Source: Pyrococcus sp. ST04
GTDB taxonomy: Archaea > Methanobacteriota_B > Thermococci > Thermococcales > Thermococcaceae
Assembly (NCBI RefSeq): GCF_000263735.1
Contig: NC_017946.1
Location: 1,157,348 to 1,221,347, forward strand
Length of the DNA: 64,000 nt
Reading direction: 5' to 3'
Under the pieces are notes generated by a model. The model did not search any database. It saw only the letters and a list, made by a program, of their open reading frames with translations, and was not told the origin of the DNA. A program made the position numbers and the translations under genes. Positions 35,822 to 45,085 of the stretch are shown here, one piece after another; within the stretch, counting starts at the first letter, position 1, and every line of letters begins with the position of its first letter.

Positions 35822-36919
35822 ATGGATAGGCTGCAACTTCTACAAGTTCAGAAATGCGAAGAAGAGTTTGAGAAGGCCCTCGCATTAGGGCAGTATGATA
35901 AGGCTAGGCTAATAGCTCTTAGATGCTCAGAACTTTTGAGAAAACTAGCAAGTGAGAACCTATCATTGTCCCATATACTCCTTGAACAGGCCAAAGATTG
36001 GGAAAAGAAAGCAAAAAATGTACATAAAAGAAAGGCCAAGGGAAAAGATGAATACATTGAAAGGATAAAGCTGTTAATAAAAAGAAGTAATGTTACGTGG
36101 AGTGATATTGGAGGGTTACATGAGGCAAAGAAAATGATTTCACAAGCCGTTGGTATAAGTATTGCAAAAGCTCCAATAGAGCCTCCCCAGGGAATTCTAC
36201 TTTTTGGCCCTCCAGGAACTGGTAAAAGCCTACTTGCAAGTGCTGTAGCTAGTAGTTTGAATGCCACATTTTTCAGTGTAAAGGCTAGTGACTTGCTAAG
36301 CAAATACTTTGGTGAATCTTCAAAGCTTGTTTCAGCGTTATTTTCTCTGGCAAGACAGCTAAGCCCAAGTGTCGTGTTCATAGACGAAGTTGACTCACTA
36401 ACGATCAAAAGATCTTCTCTCGATGATGCTGCGAGGAGAATGATAGGAACTCTACTTGCTGAAATTGATGGGTTCAAGGAGAGTAGAGGTAAGGTAATTC
36501 TGCTAACGACAACTAATGCACCTTGGGATCTTGATGAAGCAATGCTTTCTAGGCTACCTATAAGGATCTACGTGCCACTACCAGATACTAAAGCTGCAGA
36601 AGAAATTTTCAAAATTCACCTAAGAGGGATACCTTACCGTCTAAACTTGACAAAATTAGCTAGAGAGGCTGTGAAAAGGCTTTATTCGGGGAGAGAGATA
36701 GCCAATGTGGTAAAAATTGCAACGATGAAAATGCTTGAAGACATGAACCCAGAGCTAAGTGACCCTCTTAGAGTTTCAACACTCACTGGGAAGAACTTGG
36801 CAATGAGGCCACTGGATCTTAATGACTTTAAAGAAGCTTTCAAGAAAATTAAGAGCCCAATCACAAAGACAGACATAAGGAAATATGAAAAATGGGCAAA
36901 AGAGTTTGGACTAAGTTAA
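35822..36919 (+). CDS. AAA ATPase of the Vps4/katanin (meiotic) type with MIT-like N-terminus
   Basis: A 365-residue protein. Residues 1-65 are three predicted helices ([20 protein letters not shown]) resembling the MIT domain. A linker and one AAA module follow: Walker A GPPGTGKS (129-136), pore loop [11 protein letters not shown], and Walker [10 protein letters not shown] (184-192). The end, [12 protein letters not shown], resembles the C-terminal helix of katanin and Vps4 (KYEKWxxEFG). The arginine-finger region reads [16 protein letters not shown], with one Arg where relatives have two. Vps4 takes apart ESCRT-III polymers; no ESCRT-III/CdvB gene is in this window. Role unknown. Confidence 0.85.
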   Translation: MDRLQLLQVQKCEEEFEKALALGQYDKARLIALRCSELLRKLASENLSLSHILLEQAKDWEKKAKNVHKRKAKGKDEYIERIKLLIKRSNVTWSDIGGLHEAKKMISQAVGISIAKAPIEPPQGILLFGPPGTGKSLLASAVASSLNATFFSVKASDLLSKYFGESSKLVSALFSLARQLSPSVVFIDEVDSLTIKRSSLDDAARRMIGTLLAEIDGFKESRGKVILLTTTNAPWDLDEAMLSRLPIRIYVPLPDTKAAEEIFKIHLRGIPYRLNLTKLAREAVKRLYSGREIANVVKIATMKMLEDMNPELSDPLRVSTLTGKNLAMRPLDLNDFKEAFKKIKSPITKTDIRKYEKWAKEFGLS

Positions 36920-38770
36920 TTTGGTAACCTTTTCGAGTTCTGGAATAACGAAGTCAAGGCCAAGCTTTTCAAGTGTCTCTTTCTTGGGAATTCCTCTTTC
37001 ATCCCATCCTCTGAGCTTATAGTACTCTGAAAGTAATGCATCATACTTCTCCTTGTCGAGGTGTTGTCCTTTGTATGGACCGCTCTTAAGTCCCTCAATG
37101 AACCACCTCTTGGGTGGATAATCCTTTGTTCTATCCCAGTTCCCGTTGAACTCTCTAACCCAATAGGCTCTGATGAGGGCATAAACTCTGTCTGCTGCCG
37201 TGTACAAGTCATCCCATGTGTAGTTAACTCCCGTAATTGCCTTGAGGAGCTTTGGATAGTAGTCCAAGCTTAATCCTATCTCGACCCATGGTAACCTACA
37301 TGCAGTAAGCATCTCGAATAGACCGCCTCTCAACCTCTGAAGCTCAACAACCTTTTGGGCCTTTATGGGGTCATAGGTTATCTTGTACTCTACTTTCTTT
37401 GCCTTCTCCCCCTCTATGGGTGCGGTACCTATCTCCCACGCTATGACCCAAGCTTCTTTATGGTGAGCACCTATTGAGCTCGTTCCATATGCGAGTGCCA
37501 TTGCTGGGTAGATATAGCTGTTATAACCGCTAACTTCAAGGCCCTTGACATGCATTGCAAAGCTGTCGTCACCCAGCTTCTCAGCCATCCTCATAACTCC
37601 CTCAGCCGCAAAGTTTCCAAGCTCTCCTCTGCGGTAAGCTATGTCATAGGCAAGCTCTCTAGCTCCCTTGAAGTCTCCAAACTCTGGGCCCTCCTTAAGT
37701 AATCCTCTCTCTTTGGCTTCCATGACAAAGCCTATGGAGACACCAAGGCTTATCGTATCCATTCCCATGTCGTCAGCTATCCTGTTAAGAACTGCGACCT
37801 CGTTAAGCTTCCCGATTCCAAGATTTGAACCGAGCAAAGCGACGTTTTCATAATCAAGTTCACTCTCCTGACCCTCAGCGTCAAGGACTACGTTTCCACA
37901 AGGCATGTTACAATAGGGACAGCCTCTCTGCTTGATTTTCATTCCTTCTAGCGTGTATCCATCAATTGATCTTGCAAATTCGAACTGGCCATCCTGGAAG
38001 TTTCTTGTTGGAAGTGCATAGTTCTCATTTGTCCATTCTACTGCTGCCATAGTTCCCTGTCTCTTCCAGAATGGATATCCTGGAGCATTGAGTATTGCCT
38101 CATAGGCTTCCTGGCTAAGCTTTCTGAGTTCTTCCTTGTCTGCAACTGGAATTTCTTTCGTTCCCCTGATTACAACTGCTTTTAGCTTTTTACTTCCCAT
38201 AACTGCTCCCATTCCTGGTCTTCCCGCAGCTCTTCCTTCTTGGGACATTACAACAGCGTATTTGACTAAGTGCTCTCCAGCAGGCCCTATGCTTAGAATT
38301 CCAACGTTCTTTCCATGTATCTTTTTGAGCTCCCTTTCAGTCTCAAAGGTTCCTTTGCCCCACAGCCCTTCAGCACTCAATATGCTAACGTTGTCATCCT
38401 CAATATAAATGTATACAGGCTTCTTAGCCTTTCCTTCAACGACGAGAGCATCGTATCCAGCTTTCCTTAAATGTACAGTGGCCATTGTTCCAAGGTTCCC
38501 ATCACCGTAACCGCCAGTGAGTGGACTCTTCGCAGCAACTACCATTTTTCCACCACTAGGGGTTGGAAGACCATTAAATGGACCAGATGCAAAGACTAGC
38601 TTGTTTTCTGGACTTAGAGGATCTACGCCTTTGACTTCATTCCACAGAATCCACGCAGCTAGTCCTCTTCCTCCAATGAACTTTTTGGCGATTTCTGGAG
38701 AATATTCCTGAACTTTAACTTCCCCCGTGGTCAAGTTAACTCTAAGAATCCTTCCCCACCAGCCTTTCAT
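36911..38770 (-). CDS. for: tungsten formaldehyde:ferredoxin oxidoreductase
   Basis: A 619-residue enzyme of the aldehyde ferredoxin oxidoreductase family. The length and sequence match FOR of P. furiosus (from memory), not AOR (605). It binds a tungstobispterin cofactor and one 4Fe-4S cluster; the cluster cysteines are in CPYCNMPCG plus a distal cysteine (TACRLPW). Pterin-binding stretches include [20 protein letters not shown] and [14 protein letters not shown]. It oxidises short aldehydes and reduces ferredoxin. GGTGG lies six bases before the ATG. Confidence 0.96.
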   Translation of the reverse strand: MKGWWGRILRVNLTTGEVKVQEYSPEIAKKFIGGRGLAAWILWNEVKGVDPLSPENKLVFASGPFNGLPTPSGGKMVVAAKSPLTGGYGDGNLGTMATVHLRKAGYDALVVEGKAKKPVYIYIEDDNVSILSAEGLWGKGTFETERELKKIHGKNVGILSIGPAGEHLVKYAVVMSQEGRAAGRPGMGAVMGSKKLKAVVIRGTKEIPVADKEELRKLSQEAYEAILNAPGYPFWKRQGTMAAVEWTNENYALPTRNFQDGQFEFARSIDGYTLEGMKIKQRGCPYCNMPCGNVVLDAEGQESELDYENVALLGSNLGIGKLNEVAVLNRIADDMGMDTISLGVSIGFVMEAKERGLLKEGPEFGDFKGARELAYDIAYRRGELGNFAAEGVMRMAEKLGDDSFAMHVKGLEVSGYNSYIYPAMALAYGTSSIGAHHKEAWVIAWEIGTAPIEGEKAKKVEYKITYDPIKAQKVVELQRLRGGLFEMLTACRLPWVEIGLSLDYYPKLLKAITGVNYTWDDLYTAADRVYALIRAYWVREFNGNWDRTKDYPPKRWFIEGLKSGPYKGQHLDKEKYDALLSEYYKLRGWDERGIPKKETLEKLGLDFVIPELEKVTKLT

Positions 38771-38934
38771 TGCAATCCACCACTTGACGTTTGTTAAAGA
38801 ATTCTAATAAATGTTTTGTAGTCAGAAAATATTTACAATTGAATAGAGTTTTAAATGTAGTTGTTTACTATGGCAATATCAGGCACATTTAAGCTTAAAA
38901 GTGTCAAGAGGTTTTCCGTGTAATGGTGGACAAA

Positions 38935-39432
38935 ATGGCAAGGATCCCTCAACTTTTCGTTGAGGCAACATATGAAGAGTGCTTTGATGATAATGGTAAG
39001 GCAAAGTACGATTGTATTGTAATACAGGGAAACATAGAAGTTAAGTTGAAAAAAGGGGACAAGTTGCCAGAATTCATTGAGAAGGAAAAGGCAAAGTTTT
39101 TAGCAAAAGAAGTCTATGATAGGTTTCACTTCTATGTTGACCAGTACGAACACAAAATGAGGGTAGACGCCATAATAATATACCCAGATAGAAGGACTAG
39201 GATTGAGCTGAAGAAGGGAGATGAACTACTCCTACTACCTGTCGAGGGATACGTCGTAACTTTAATTGCAGATGTTGGAAATAGGGTCAGAAAGGGGGAT
39301 GCATTTGCTGCAGTAACAACCAAAAAGGGGGAAGTACACTATATGAAGCCTCCAAAACCAGGAACAGTCGTTTACATTGACGAATTTACTAATAGACCAA
39401 ACTACGTCTACTATATCCTCCCAGAAGAGTGA
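38935..39432 (+). CDS. DUF2118-family protein with biotinyl-lipoyl-like domain
   Basis: A 165-residue protein. The C-terminal third (LLPVEGYVVTLIADVGNRVRKGDAFAAVTTKKGEVHYMKPPKPGTVVYI) resembles a biotinyl/lipoyl hairpin domain, but without an obvious modified lysine in the usual MKM-type turn. It matches the archaeal DUF2118 family as I recall. I chose ATG 38935, five bases after GGTGG, over the ATG four codons upstream. Confidence 0.75.
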   Translation: MARIPQLFVEATYEECFDDNGKAKYDCIVIQGNIEVKLKKGDKLPEFIEKEKAKFLAKEVYDRFHFYVDQYEHKMRVDAIIIYPDRRTRIELKKGDELLLLPVEGYVVTLIADVGNRVRKGDAFAAVTTKKGEVHYMKPPKPGTVVYIDEFTNRPNYVYYILPEE

Positions 39433-39440
39433 ACCGAAAA

Positions 39441-39450
39441 TTTTATAAAA
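39441..39450 (+). promoter_or_regulatory. TATA box of the tRNA-Glu/tRNA-Ile unit
   Basis: TTTTATAAAA lies about 30-39 bases before the 5' end of tRNA-Glu, where an archaeal TATA box is expected, and just after the stop of the DUF2118 gene. Confidence 0.7.
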
Positions 39451-39479
39451 ACCATTCTCTCCCTCAATATCGGCGGTAA

Positions 39480-39557
39480 GCCCCGGTGGTGTAGCCCGGT
39501 CAATCATGCGGGACTCTCGATCCCGCGACCCGGGTTCAAATCCCGGCCGGGGCACCA
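39480..39557 (+). tRNA. tRNA-Glu (anticodon CTC)
   Basis: A full cloverleaf: acceptor GCCCCGG paired with CCGGGGC, anticodon stem CGGGA/TCCCG with loop CTCTCGA (anticodon CTC, reading GAG), and T arm GGGTTCAAATCCC. CCA is encoded in the genome at the 3' end. There is no intron. Confidence 0.96.
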
Positions 39558-39561
39558 GCAT

Positions 39562-39639
39562 GGGCCCGTGGCTCAGCCTGGTTAGAGCGCCCGCCTGATA
39601 AGCGGGAGGTCCGGGGTTCGAAGCCCCGCGGGCCCACCA
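39562..39639 (+). tRNA. tRNA-Ile (anticodon GAT)
   Basis: Acceptor GGGCCCG pairs with CGGGCCC. The anticodon stem encloses the loop CTGATAA (anticodon GAT), and the T arm is GGGGTTCGAAGCCCC. CCA is encoded. It follows tRNA-Glu after only four bases, so they are surely one transcript. There is no intron. Confidence 0.96.
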
Positions 39640-39702
39640 GAATTCTTATTAATTAGTTAATTATTAACAAGCCAAATACTCAAATTACATGTTTTTAAGA
39701 GC

Positions 39703-40710
39703 TTAAAAAGGCCACCAAGGACTCAAAATATCCTTAACAGACTCAACTAATTTCAAAGTTTCATAGCTTGGGCTACCATCGTCCCTGATCTTTTCATCCG
39801 AATACCCTCTTATAAAGGCAGGAAAACCTTTTCTAAGCCCAATATCGTACCCTCCCTCCAAGATAAAGGCTATGGGATATTTTCTTAATGTAGCACCTGC
39901 ATAAGAGAAGAACCTTTCTGTTAACTTCAGTGTAGTTAGACCATCCCCCTTGAATCCATCAAAACCTGCAGAAATAACAATAACTTTTGGCTTAATTCTA
40001 TCTAAAATAGGAAGAACAATTTCATTCCATACATATATATAGTCAGGATCTTCTGAATAGTGAGGCATTGGGAGATTTATTTTTGTCCCTTTAGCTAATC
40101 CCCCACCAATTTCCGTTTCATAGCCAGTCCAAGGATAAATCTCCTTTTCATGAAGGTCTATATGGATAACGTGCGGGTCTTCCCAGAATATTTCCTGTGT
40201 ACCATTACCATGATGAGCGTCAAAGTCTATCACAACAACATTCTCACATCCTTCTTCTTTTAGTGCAATAACGGCAGAAGCAGCATTGTTGAATATGCAG
40301 AATCCCAATGTTGGAGCTCCCATAGCCCTACCATTTTTTCCTGCATGATGGCCAGGAGGTCTCACAAGGGCCATATTGAGACCTCCATAATGTAAAGCCG
40401 TAAGTGCTGTCTGCCTAGCCGCACCAAGAGCTAGAAGGGCTGCCTCCCAAGTACCTGGAGAAACATATGTGTCAGGATCTAGATATCTTCTTCCCTCTCT
40501 CACTGCATTTTTAACTAAATCTACATATCTAGGATCGTGGATCTTCCTCACATAGTCCTCGTCTACTGGATGAGGCTCTAAAATATGGTTATCTAGGCCG
40601 AGATCTCTAATAGCTGTTATTGCTACCCATAACCTCCCAGGATTCTCTGGATGATATGTCGATGGTCTATGTTCAAGGAACTTTCTTGAGTAATATATTT
40701 CCCCTATCAT
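39703..40710 (-). CDS. histone-deacetylase-family amidohydrolase
   Basis: A 335-residue zinc hydrolase of the arginase/HDAC fold. The motifs are RPPGHHAGKNGRAMG (active-site His pair), VVIDFDAHHGNGTQE (zinc Asp/His), ISAGFDGFKGDGL (zinc Asp), and LEGGYD (catalytic Tyr). Family members remove acetyl groups from proteins, polyamines or small molecules; the substrate here is unknown. I chose ATG 40710 because GAGGGGG lies just before it, rather than the ATG 13 codons upstream. Confidence 0.9.
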   Translation of the reverse strand: MIGEIYYSRKFLEHRPSTYHPENPGRLWVAITAIRDLGLDNHILEPHPVDEDYVRKIHDPRYVDLVKNAVREGRRYLDPDTYVSPGTWEAALLALGAARQTALTALHYGGLNMALVRPPGHHAGKNGRAMGAPTLGFCIFNNAASAVIALKEEGCENVVVIDFDAHHGNGTQEIFWEDPHVIHIDLHEKEIYPWTGYETEIGGGLAKGTKINLPMPHYSEDPDYIYVWNEIVLPILDRIKPKVIVISAGFDGFKGDGLTTLKLTERFFSYAGATLRKYPIAFILEGGYDIGLRKGFPAFIRGYSDEKIRDDGSPSYETLKLVESVKDILSPWWPF

Positions 40711-40798
40711 AAAAGCCCCCTCACGAGAATTAAAACCTAAGGAATTCATTGAAAAACTAACTTATAAGAGTTTTGAAGGGAACAATATTAGGAGAGTA

Positions 40799-40951
40799 CT
40801 ATCCCACATACTCATTAATTGTGTGTAGAATTTTGTAATGGATAGAGATCTGCCCCTTCTCCTTCATTGGGTAGCTTTTAAGGGAATAGTTTCTCTTGTC
40901 CTCAAGAGCTTCAATGCACCAAAGGTGACAAAACTTAGTACCTTTGACCAT
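40799..40951 (-). CDS. possible 50-residue small protein
   Basis: A short open frame in the gap between the HDAC-like and rpl14e genes. It begins MVKGTKFCHLWCIEALEDK and ends in INEYVG. Composition is protein-like (mixed, with a CHLWC pair), but I see no ribosome binding site and recognise no family. The frame could be chance; conservation in other Thermococcales would decide. Apart from this, 40750-40999 shows no gene or RNA I can support. Confidence 0.3.
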   Translation of the reverse strand: MVKGTKFCHLWCIEALEDKRNYSLKSYPMKEKGQISIHYKILHTINEYVG

Positions 40952-40999
40952 TCATAGAATTAGATCATAAGGAATTTAGAAAACAATATTAAAAGGGGG

Positions 41000-41251
41000 T
41001 TAGGCAAGGCTTATCCCTGCTTGCTCAAGAGCTTGCCTAACTTCTTCGTCGCTTGCTCCCCTTGGGATGTTAATTTTCTCAGGGAGTGGCTCAATGTGCT
41101 TTATGTTCATTCTTCTTCTCTTTACCTTATTAAGGCCAGCCCCAGTAACTAAGACAAAGTTCTTGTCAATTATGTCAACAACGACTACCTTCTGCCCAGC
41201 TCTTCTTCCTGCAATTACAACAGCAATTCTACCAACCTCTATAGCAGGCAT
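41000..41251 (-). CDS. rpl14e: ribosomal protein L14e
   Basis: An 83-residue KOW-type ribosomal protein: [23 protein letters not shown] is the KOW motif, and [19 protein letters not shown] follows. It abuts cmk with no gap, in the usual archaeal rpl34e-cmk-rpl14e order. Confidence 0.95.
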   Translation of the reverse strand: MPAIEVGRIAVVIAGRRAGQKVVVVDIIDKNFVLVTGAGLNKVKRRRMNIKHIEPLPEKINIPRGASDEEVRQALEQAGISLA

Positions 41252-41830
41252 TCATCCCACCTCCTTCTCCTTTTTTGACCCCGCGTCGCCGACGGGGTCC
41301 AGGTGGTCTATAGCGGCCTTCACAATTGCGAAGACCCCATCCGGCGACCATTTAGATGTGTCAATTATTAAATCATATATTGAAAGGTCGTTAATGTCGA
41401 TACCATATAGGTTTAAATATCTTTTCCTGTTCTGCTTTTCTCTTTCGGCTATCTTCATAAAGGCCTCTTCAACACTAATTCCTTCCCTTTTTGCAACTCT
41501 TTCAGCCCTAACCCTTATTGGAGCATCAAGCCATATCTTAAGATCGGCGTTTTTTACCATCCACCCTGCCAATCTCCCCTCAATTACAACATTACACTCC
41601 TTCGCAGCTTCAATTTGTCTCCTATCAACTTCCCTATCAATCTCCGGATGAAGTTCAGCGTATTTCTGGAATTCTTCGAGCGTCATTCCCATTTCCTTAG
41701 CCATTTGTCTAAATATCAGCCCTGCATAAATATGCTTTAGCCCATAATGTTGGGCAAGCTTTCTACACAAAGTGGTTGTCCCCGAGCCTGCAAGGCCACT
41801 TACAGTAATAACGAGGCACCCCTTTGGCAT
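41252..41830 (-). CDS. cmk: cytidylate kinase
   Basis: A 192-residue archaeal-type CMP kinase. The P-loop is SGLAGSGTTTLCRKLA, the VIEGRLAGWM substrate motif is in place, and LDAPIRVRAERVAKREG follows. It phosphorylates CMP and dCMP. The last 15 codons are unusually GC-rich and include a perfect inverted repeat GACCCCG/CGGGGTC (41277-41299). Confidence 0.95.
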   Translation of the reverse strand: MPKGCLVITVSGLAGSGTTTLCRKLAQHYGLKHIYAGLIFRQMAKEMGMTLEEFQKYAELHPEIDREVDRRQIEAAKECNVVIEGRLAGWMVKNADLKIWLDAPIRVRAERVAKREGISVEEAFMKIAEREKQNRKRYLNLYGIDINDLSIYDLIIDTSKWSPDGVFAIVKAAIDHLDPVGDAGSKKEKEVG

Positions 41831-41841
41831 GGGGCACCCCT

Positions 41842-42120
41842 TCAGGCAAGCTGAGATCTAATCTGCTCCTTCATAACCCTGCGCATACACCTTGGACAGA
41901 GGTGTGGCATTGGCCTCTCCGGTCTCTTCTTAGTCTTTGGAAGCTTTCTCATTTCAACAGGTCTCCCCCTTGGAATACCATTTAGGGGTCTTCCGCAGAT
42001 GGCACAGTGGGCTATTTTTGGCTTTCTTCTCTCAAAGTGCACAACGACTCTTCCACCAGGGGTTCTAACGTACTTCCTTCTCCATGACCTTGACCTGTAC
42101 ATTGGCTTCATTCTCTCCAC
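41842..42120 (-). CDS. rpl34e: ribosomal protein L34e
   Basis: A 92-residue basic protein. It has the L34e start ([18 protein letters not shown]) and a zinc-binding four-cysteine set ([15 protein letters not shown]). GAGGTGGAG precedes the ATG, and a TATA-like TAAATTTAAAAATG lies further upstream, so it heads the rpl34e-cmk-rpl14e unit. Confidence 0.95.
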   Translation of the reverse strand: MERMKPMYRSRSWRRKYVRTPGGRVVVHFERRKPKIAHCAICGRPLNGIPRGRPVEMRKLPKTKKRPERPMPHLCPRCMRRVMKEQIRSQLA

Positions 42121-42200
42121 CTCGCTTTAGGCATAAAAAAGAGCATTTTTAAATTTAACCAAGGCTTAACTTTAAAAGCATGCACTCAAACTGGTGGCTG

Positions 42201-42452
42201 ATGGAGATGGAACCCAGACCAATGATACTTGATAGTGATCCCGAAATACCAGCGGGAGGAGAGGAAGAGGTCGAAGCCGGAGAGGAGACTGTAGAACAGT
42301 TCTTTGCCCATAGTAAGGGTAACACCGTATACGTGTCGTTTGCGACAACGGATATGAAAATAACAATAGGGATAACCCATGACAAAGCTAGTCTTGAAGA
42401 ACTCGTAAAGGCAGTTAAAGAGCTGCTAGTAGAGGTAAGAAAAAGAAAATGA
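42201..42452 (+). CDS. unrecognised small acidic protein
   Basis: An 83-residue protein I do not recognise. The N-terminal half is acidic (GGEEEVEAGEETVEQFF). The C-terminal half forms strand and helix segments (NTVYVSFATTDMKITIGITH, LEELVKAVKELLVEVRK). ATG 42201 is chosen because GGTGG lies just before it; an ATG at 42180 would sit too close to the TATA-like CTTTAAAAGC (42169-42178). It is divergent from rpl34e and meets the prolyl endopeptidase gene tail to tail. Confidence 0.6.
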   Translation: MEMEPRPMILDSDPEIPAGGEEEVEAGEETVEQFFAHSKGNTVYVSFATTDMKITIGITHDKASLEELVKAVKELLVEVRKRK

Positions 42453-42453
42453 A

Positions 42454-44304
42454 TCAGGATAAAGTTTTCAAAACAAAGGCTAGCAAATCAGTTATTTCCC
42501 TCGCCCTAGTTTCAGGAGAAGCCCCCATGTGGCCACTCTTCATTTCAACTCTTAAATACACCGAAGCCCCGACCTCCCTGAGTTTCATGAAGAACTTCAA
42601 GGCATGGGCAGGATGGACTCTGTCATCGTGGAGACCTGTATATATAAGGGTAGGAGGATAATTCTGAGGTTTCACATTGTGGTATGGGCTATATTTGAGT
42701 AGGAACTCCCTATCCTTTGGATCGTCTGGATTTCCATACTCTGGAATCCACACACTGCCTATGTATAACTTATGGAACTTCAGCATATCTATTACAGGAT
42801 ATCCTATCAATGCTGCATCCATAACATCTGGTCTTTGAACGAGAACGGCAGAAACTAAAAGTCCCCCATTGCTTCTACCCCATGCCGCCACCTTATACCC
42901 CTGGGACTTGAGCTTACTTAAAACGGCTATGAAGTCATCAAAGACGTTCTGCTTGTTCTCTCTCATTCCAGCCTTATGCCACTCTTCTCCGTACTCACTT
43001 CCACCCCTGAGATTAGCCATGACAAAAGTGCCACCTCTCTCCAGAAAAGGAATCATCTGTGGGAAAAATCTTGGAGTTAGTGAAACATTGAAGCCACCGT
43101 ACCCAAAAACCCATGCTTTCTTCTCATCTTTTTCTCCTTTGACTATGAAGTAGTGAATCTTTGTCCCATCTTTTGATGTTGCAAAGTCTTCTTCAATCCT
43201 AAACTCTCCCTCCACTACCCTCTCTTCAATCACTCTAAGCTCTTCATTGGTAATTTCATAGATTCTGTAGGGAACAGTAAAGCTTTCGTATCTGATAATG
43301 GCTCTTTTATCATTCTTGTGCAGTGGGTACACACTTCCTGGAACTTTAAACGTAATTTCCTTGAGCTTTCTGCCTTCGAGGGAGTAAATTTCTATCTTGT
43401 GGCTTGCATGAACAAGCCTTCCAGCTATTATCTTATTGTCAACTATTATCGCCCACTCGAGAGGAAACTCCCCTTCTGGGACTATCTCCTCTTTTCCATT
43501 TTCTCCAACCCTAATTATCTTTCCAAGACCCCTTCCTTCTTTTGTTAGAACATAAAGATATCCATCAATGAAGTCTATTGGCTCTACTGGAACCTCTGCA
43601 GAATAAATCTTCTTCCATTCTTCGGGGGAATCTATGGGACCAAGCCACACCTCTCCCTTATTCCACCCATAGGTTACTGTTACTATGGCAAACTTTTCAT
43701 CAGAACTCTTGAATAAAGACATGAAATATCCCGACTTAAGGCCCTCTCCAAAGACCATTCTCTCTCCATCTTTATCCTTCCAGAAAAGCCTTTCTGCAGG
43801 GGGATCTACGCCATCAGGTGTCTTCTCTTTCCTATAGAACCGTGCAAAGTAATAGCCATCCTTGTGGAAGACTATGTTCCATATGGATGGTTTTATCTCC
43901 TCCAATATTTCCCTAGAGTCAACATCGATAATCCTCGTTATTCCCTCATCAGCACCGCCTATGGAGAAGCTGTAGGCCAGTTTCTTACCAGTTTTATCTG
44001 TCGTGAACCCCTGAAGTAGAACTTCATCTCCTACCTCTTTTTCAAGCTCCTTTGAGTCAACTATGACATCTCCATTAAGCCACTTTATAACTTGTCTGTC
44101 CTTCTCTCTTAAGGCAACTATAATTCCCCTTTCGGTTATTCTTGCCTGATAAATTGTTGGTATTGAGAAGTACTTCCAGACTTCGGGAAACAGTTCCTCG
44201 CTGAGTTTGCCGATGAACTCTCGAAATCTTCTATTTTCGTCTTCAACGAGCTTCAAAACCCTCTCATCATTGAGATTTTCCATCCATTCATAGGGATCAT
44301 GCAT
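42454..44304 (-). CDS. prolyl endopeptidase (S9A)
   Basis: A 616-residue cytosolic serine peptidase. The N-terminal beta-propeller covers about residues 60-370. The alpha/beta hydrolase domain carries S478 in WGRSNGGLL, D560/D561 in HDDRVHP, and H592 in SGHMGASPE. It cleaves after proline in short peptides. It has no signal peptide. GGTGG lies six bases before the ATG, and a palindrome (44318-44331) sits between the TATA box and the start. Confidence 0.95.
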   Translation of the reverse strand: MHDPYEWMENLNDERVLKLVEDENRRFREFIGKLSEELFPEVWKYFSIPTIYQARITERGIIVALREKDRQVIKWLNGDVIVDSKELEKEVGDEVLLQGFTTDKTGKKLAYSFSIGGADEGITRIIDVDSREILEEIKPSIWNIVFHKDGYYFARFYRKEKTPDGVDPPAERLFWKDKDGERMVFGEGLKSGYFMSLFKSSDEKFAIVTVTYGWNKGEVWLGPIDSPEEWKKIYSAEVPVEPIDFIDGYLYVLTKEGRGLGKIIRVGENGKEEIVPEGEFPLEWAIIVDNKIIAGRLVHASHKIEIYSLEGRKLKEITFKVPGSVYPLHKNDKRAIIRYESFTVPYRIYEITNEELRVIEERVVEGEFRIEEDFATSKDGTKIHYFIVKGEKDEKKAWVFGYGGFNVSLTPRFFPQMIPFLERGGTFVMANLRGGSEYGEEWHKAGMRENKQNVFDDFIAVLSKLKSQGYKVAAWGRSNGGLLVSAVLVQRPDVMDAALIGYPVIDMLKFHKLYIGSVWIPEYGNPDDPKDREFLLKYSPYHNVKPQNYPPTLIYTGLHDDRVHPAHALKFFMKLREVGASVYLRVEMKSGHMGASPETRAREITDLLAFVLKTLS

Positions 44305-44317
44305 AGAAAACCACCAT

Positions 44318-44331
44318 TTTAACGTTAAAAC
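44318..44331. promoter_or_regulatory. 14-bp palindrome in the prolyl endopeptidase promoter
   Basis: TTTTAACGTTAAAA is a perfect palindrome. It lies between the minus-strand TATA box (CTTTTATAAAAATC, about 44336-44349) and the ATG, near the expected transcription start. This is the position of a repressor site. Confidence 0.4.
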
Positions 44332-44395
44332 TAGGATTTTTATAAAAGTTGTTGCTCTCCTTTTTCAGAGTATCACCTTCAGAAGGAGGAGAAAG

Positions 44396-45085
44396 TCATT
44401 TTCTTTCAAGATGGGCCTCTTTTATTATAAGCCTTCCAGAATTTGTGTAGGGATCCCATATTTTTTCGGCTTTGTCTATAACTATCTTGTATTTGAACAA
44501 TGGCATATCAAGGACAAATGTCTCAAACTCTCCCCCTTCCCCAGCAACATGAATACCAAATTTATTTTTAAGCTCTATAAGATCTTCAATTACTTTCTCA
44601 TCAATCCTTCTTCCAAGCCAAGTTTCATCTAATCCATAAGCGGAAACCCCAACAAATATAACTTCAAATCCTAAGTGGACAATATCTCTCATATACTCCT
44701 CTGGATCCCTTCCCCATGCAGGGGCATAAACCCTTAGACCAAGCTCCCTAGCAACTTTTTCAATTCTATCTTTTTGGTATCTACTGGCTAAGGCGCCTGC
44801 AACTATTCCCTCTATTTTCAGACTTTCGAGGACTTTTTTTAAGTCCTCAACTTCTTCCTCTTTTTCTCCCCTTGTAAATCCCTTAATAATGGGTATACCA
44901 AGAGATTTGGCCTGGAGATCTGTCAACTCTATGTTTGGAGTATGATACATGTAACTCTCTTCGTTCTCGCTTACCATAGAAACAAGATAACGAACGTTAA
45001 ACCCGCTCTTAATCGCCCAATAAAGAGCATAATTCGAATCTTTTCCACCAGAATAGAGAACCACTACATCAGCTAAGCCCACCAT
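44396..45085 (-). CDS. dph6: diphthine-ammonia ligase (ATP-PPase)
   Basis: A 229-residue protein of the DUF71/Dph6 family. The PP-loop [14 protein letters not shown] lies at residues 12-25, and GDTELIxG-like and [15 protein letters not shown] motifs follow. It amidates diphthine on elongation factor 2 to finish diphthamide. The start codon and first six codons overlap the 3' part of a C/D sRNA on the same strand. Confidence 0.9.
   Translation of the reverse strand: MVGLADVVVLYSGGKDSNYALYWAIKSGFNVRYLVSMVSENEESYMYHTPNIELTDLQAKSLGIPIIKGFTRGEKEEEVEDLKKVLESLKIEGIVAGALASRYQKDRIEKVARELGLRVYAPAWGRDPEEYMRDIVHLGFEVIFVGVSAYGLDETWLGRRIDEKVIEDLIELKNKFGIHVAGEGGEFETFVLDMPLFKYKIVIDKAEKIWDPYTNSGRLIIKEAHLERK

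Noticed and set aside
36911-38770. Aldehyde ferredoxin oxidoreductase (AOR)
   Set aside because: The length (619) and N-terminal sequence agree with formaldehyde ferredoxin oxidoreductase rather than AOR.
41277-41299. H/ACA or C/D RNA at the end of cmk
   Set aside because: The hairpin has no ACA box, no UGA/GA K-turn and no C or D boxes, so I list it only as a GC anomaly.
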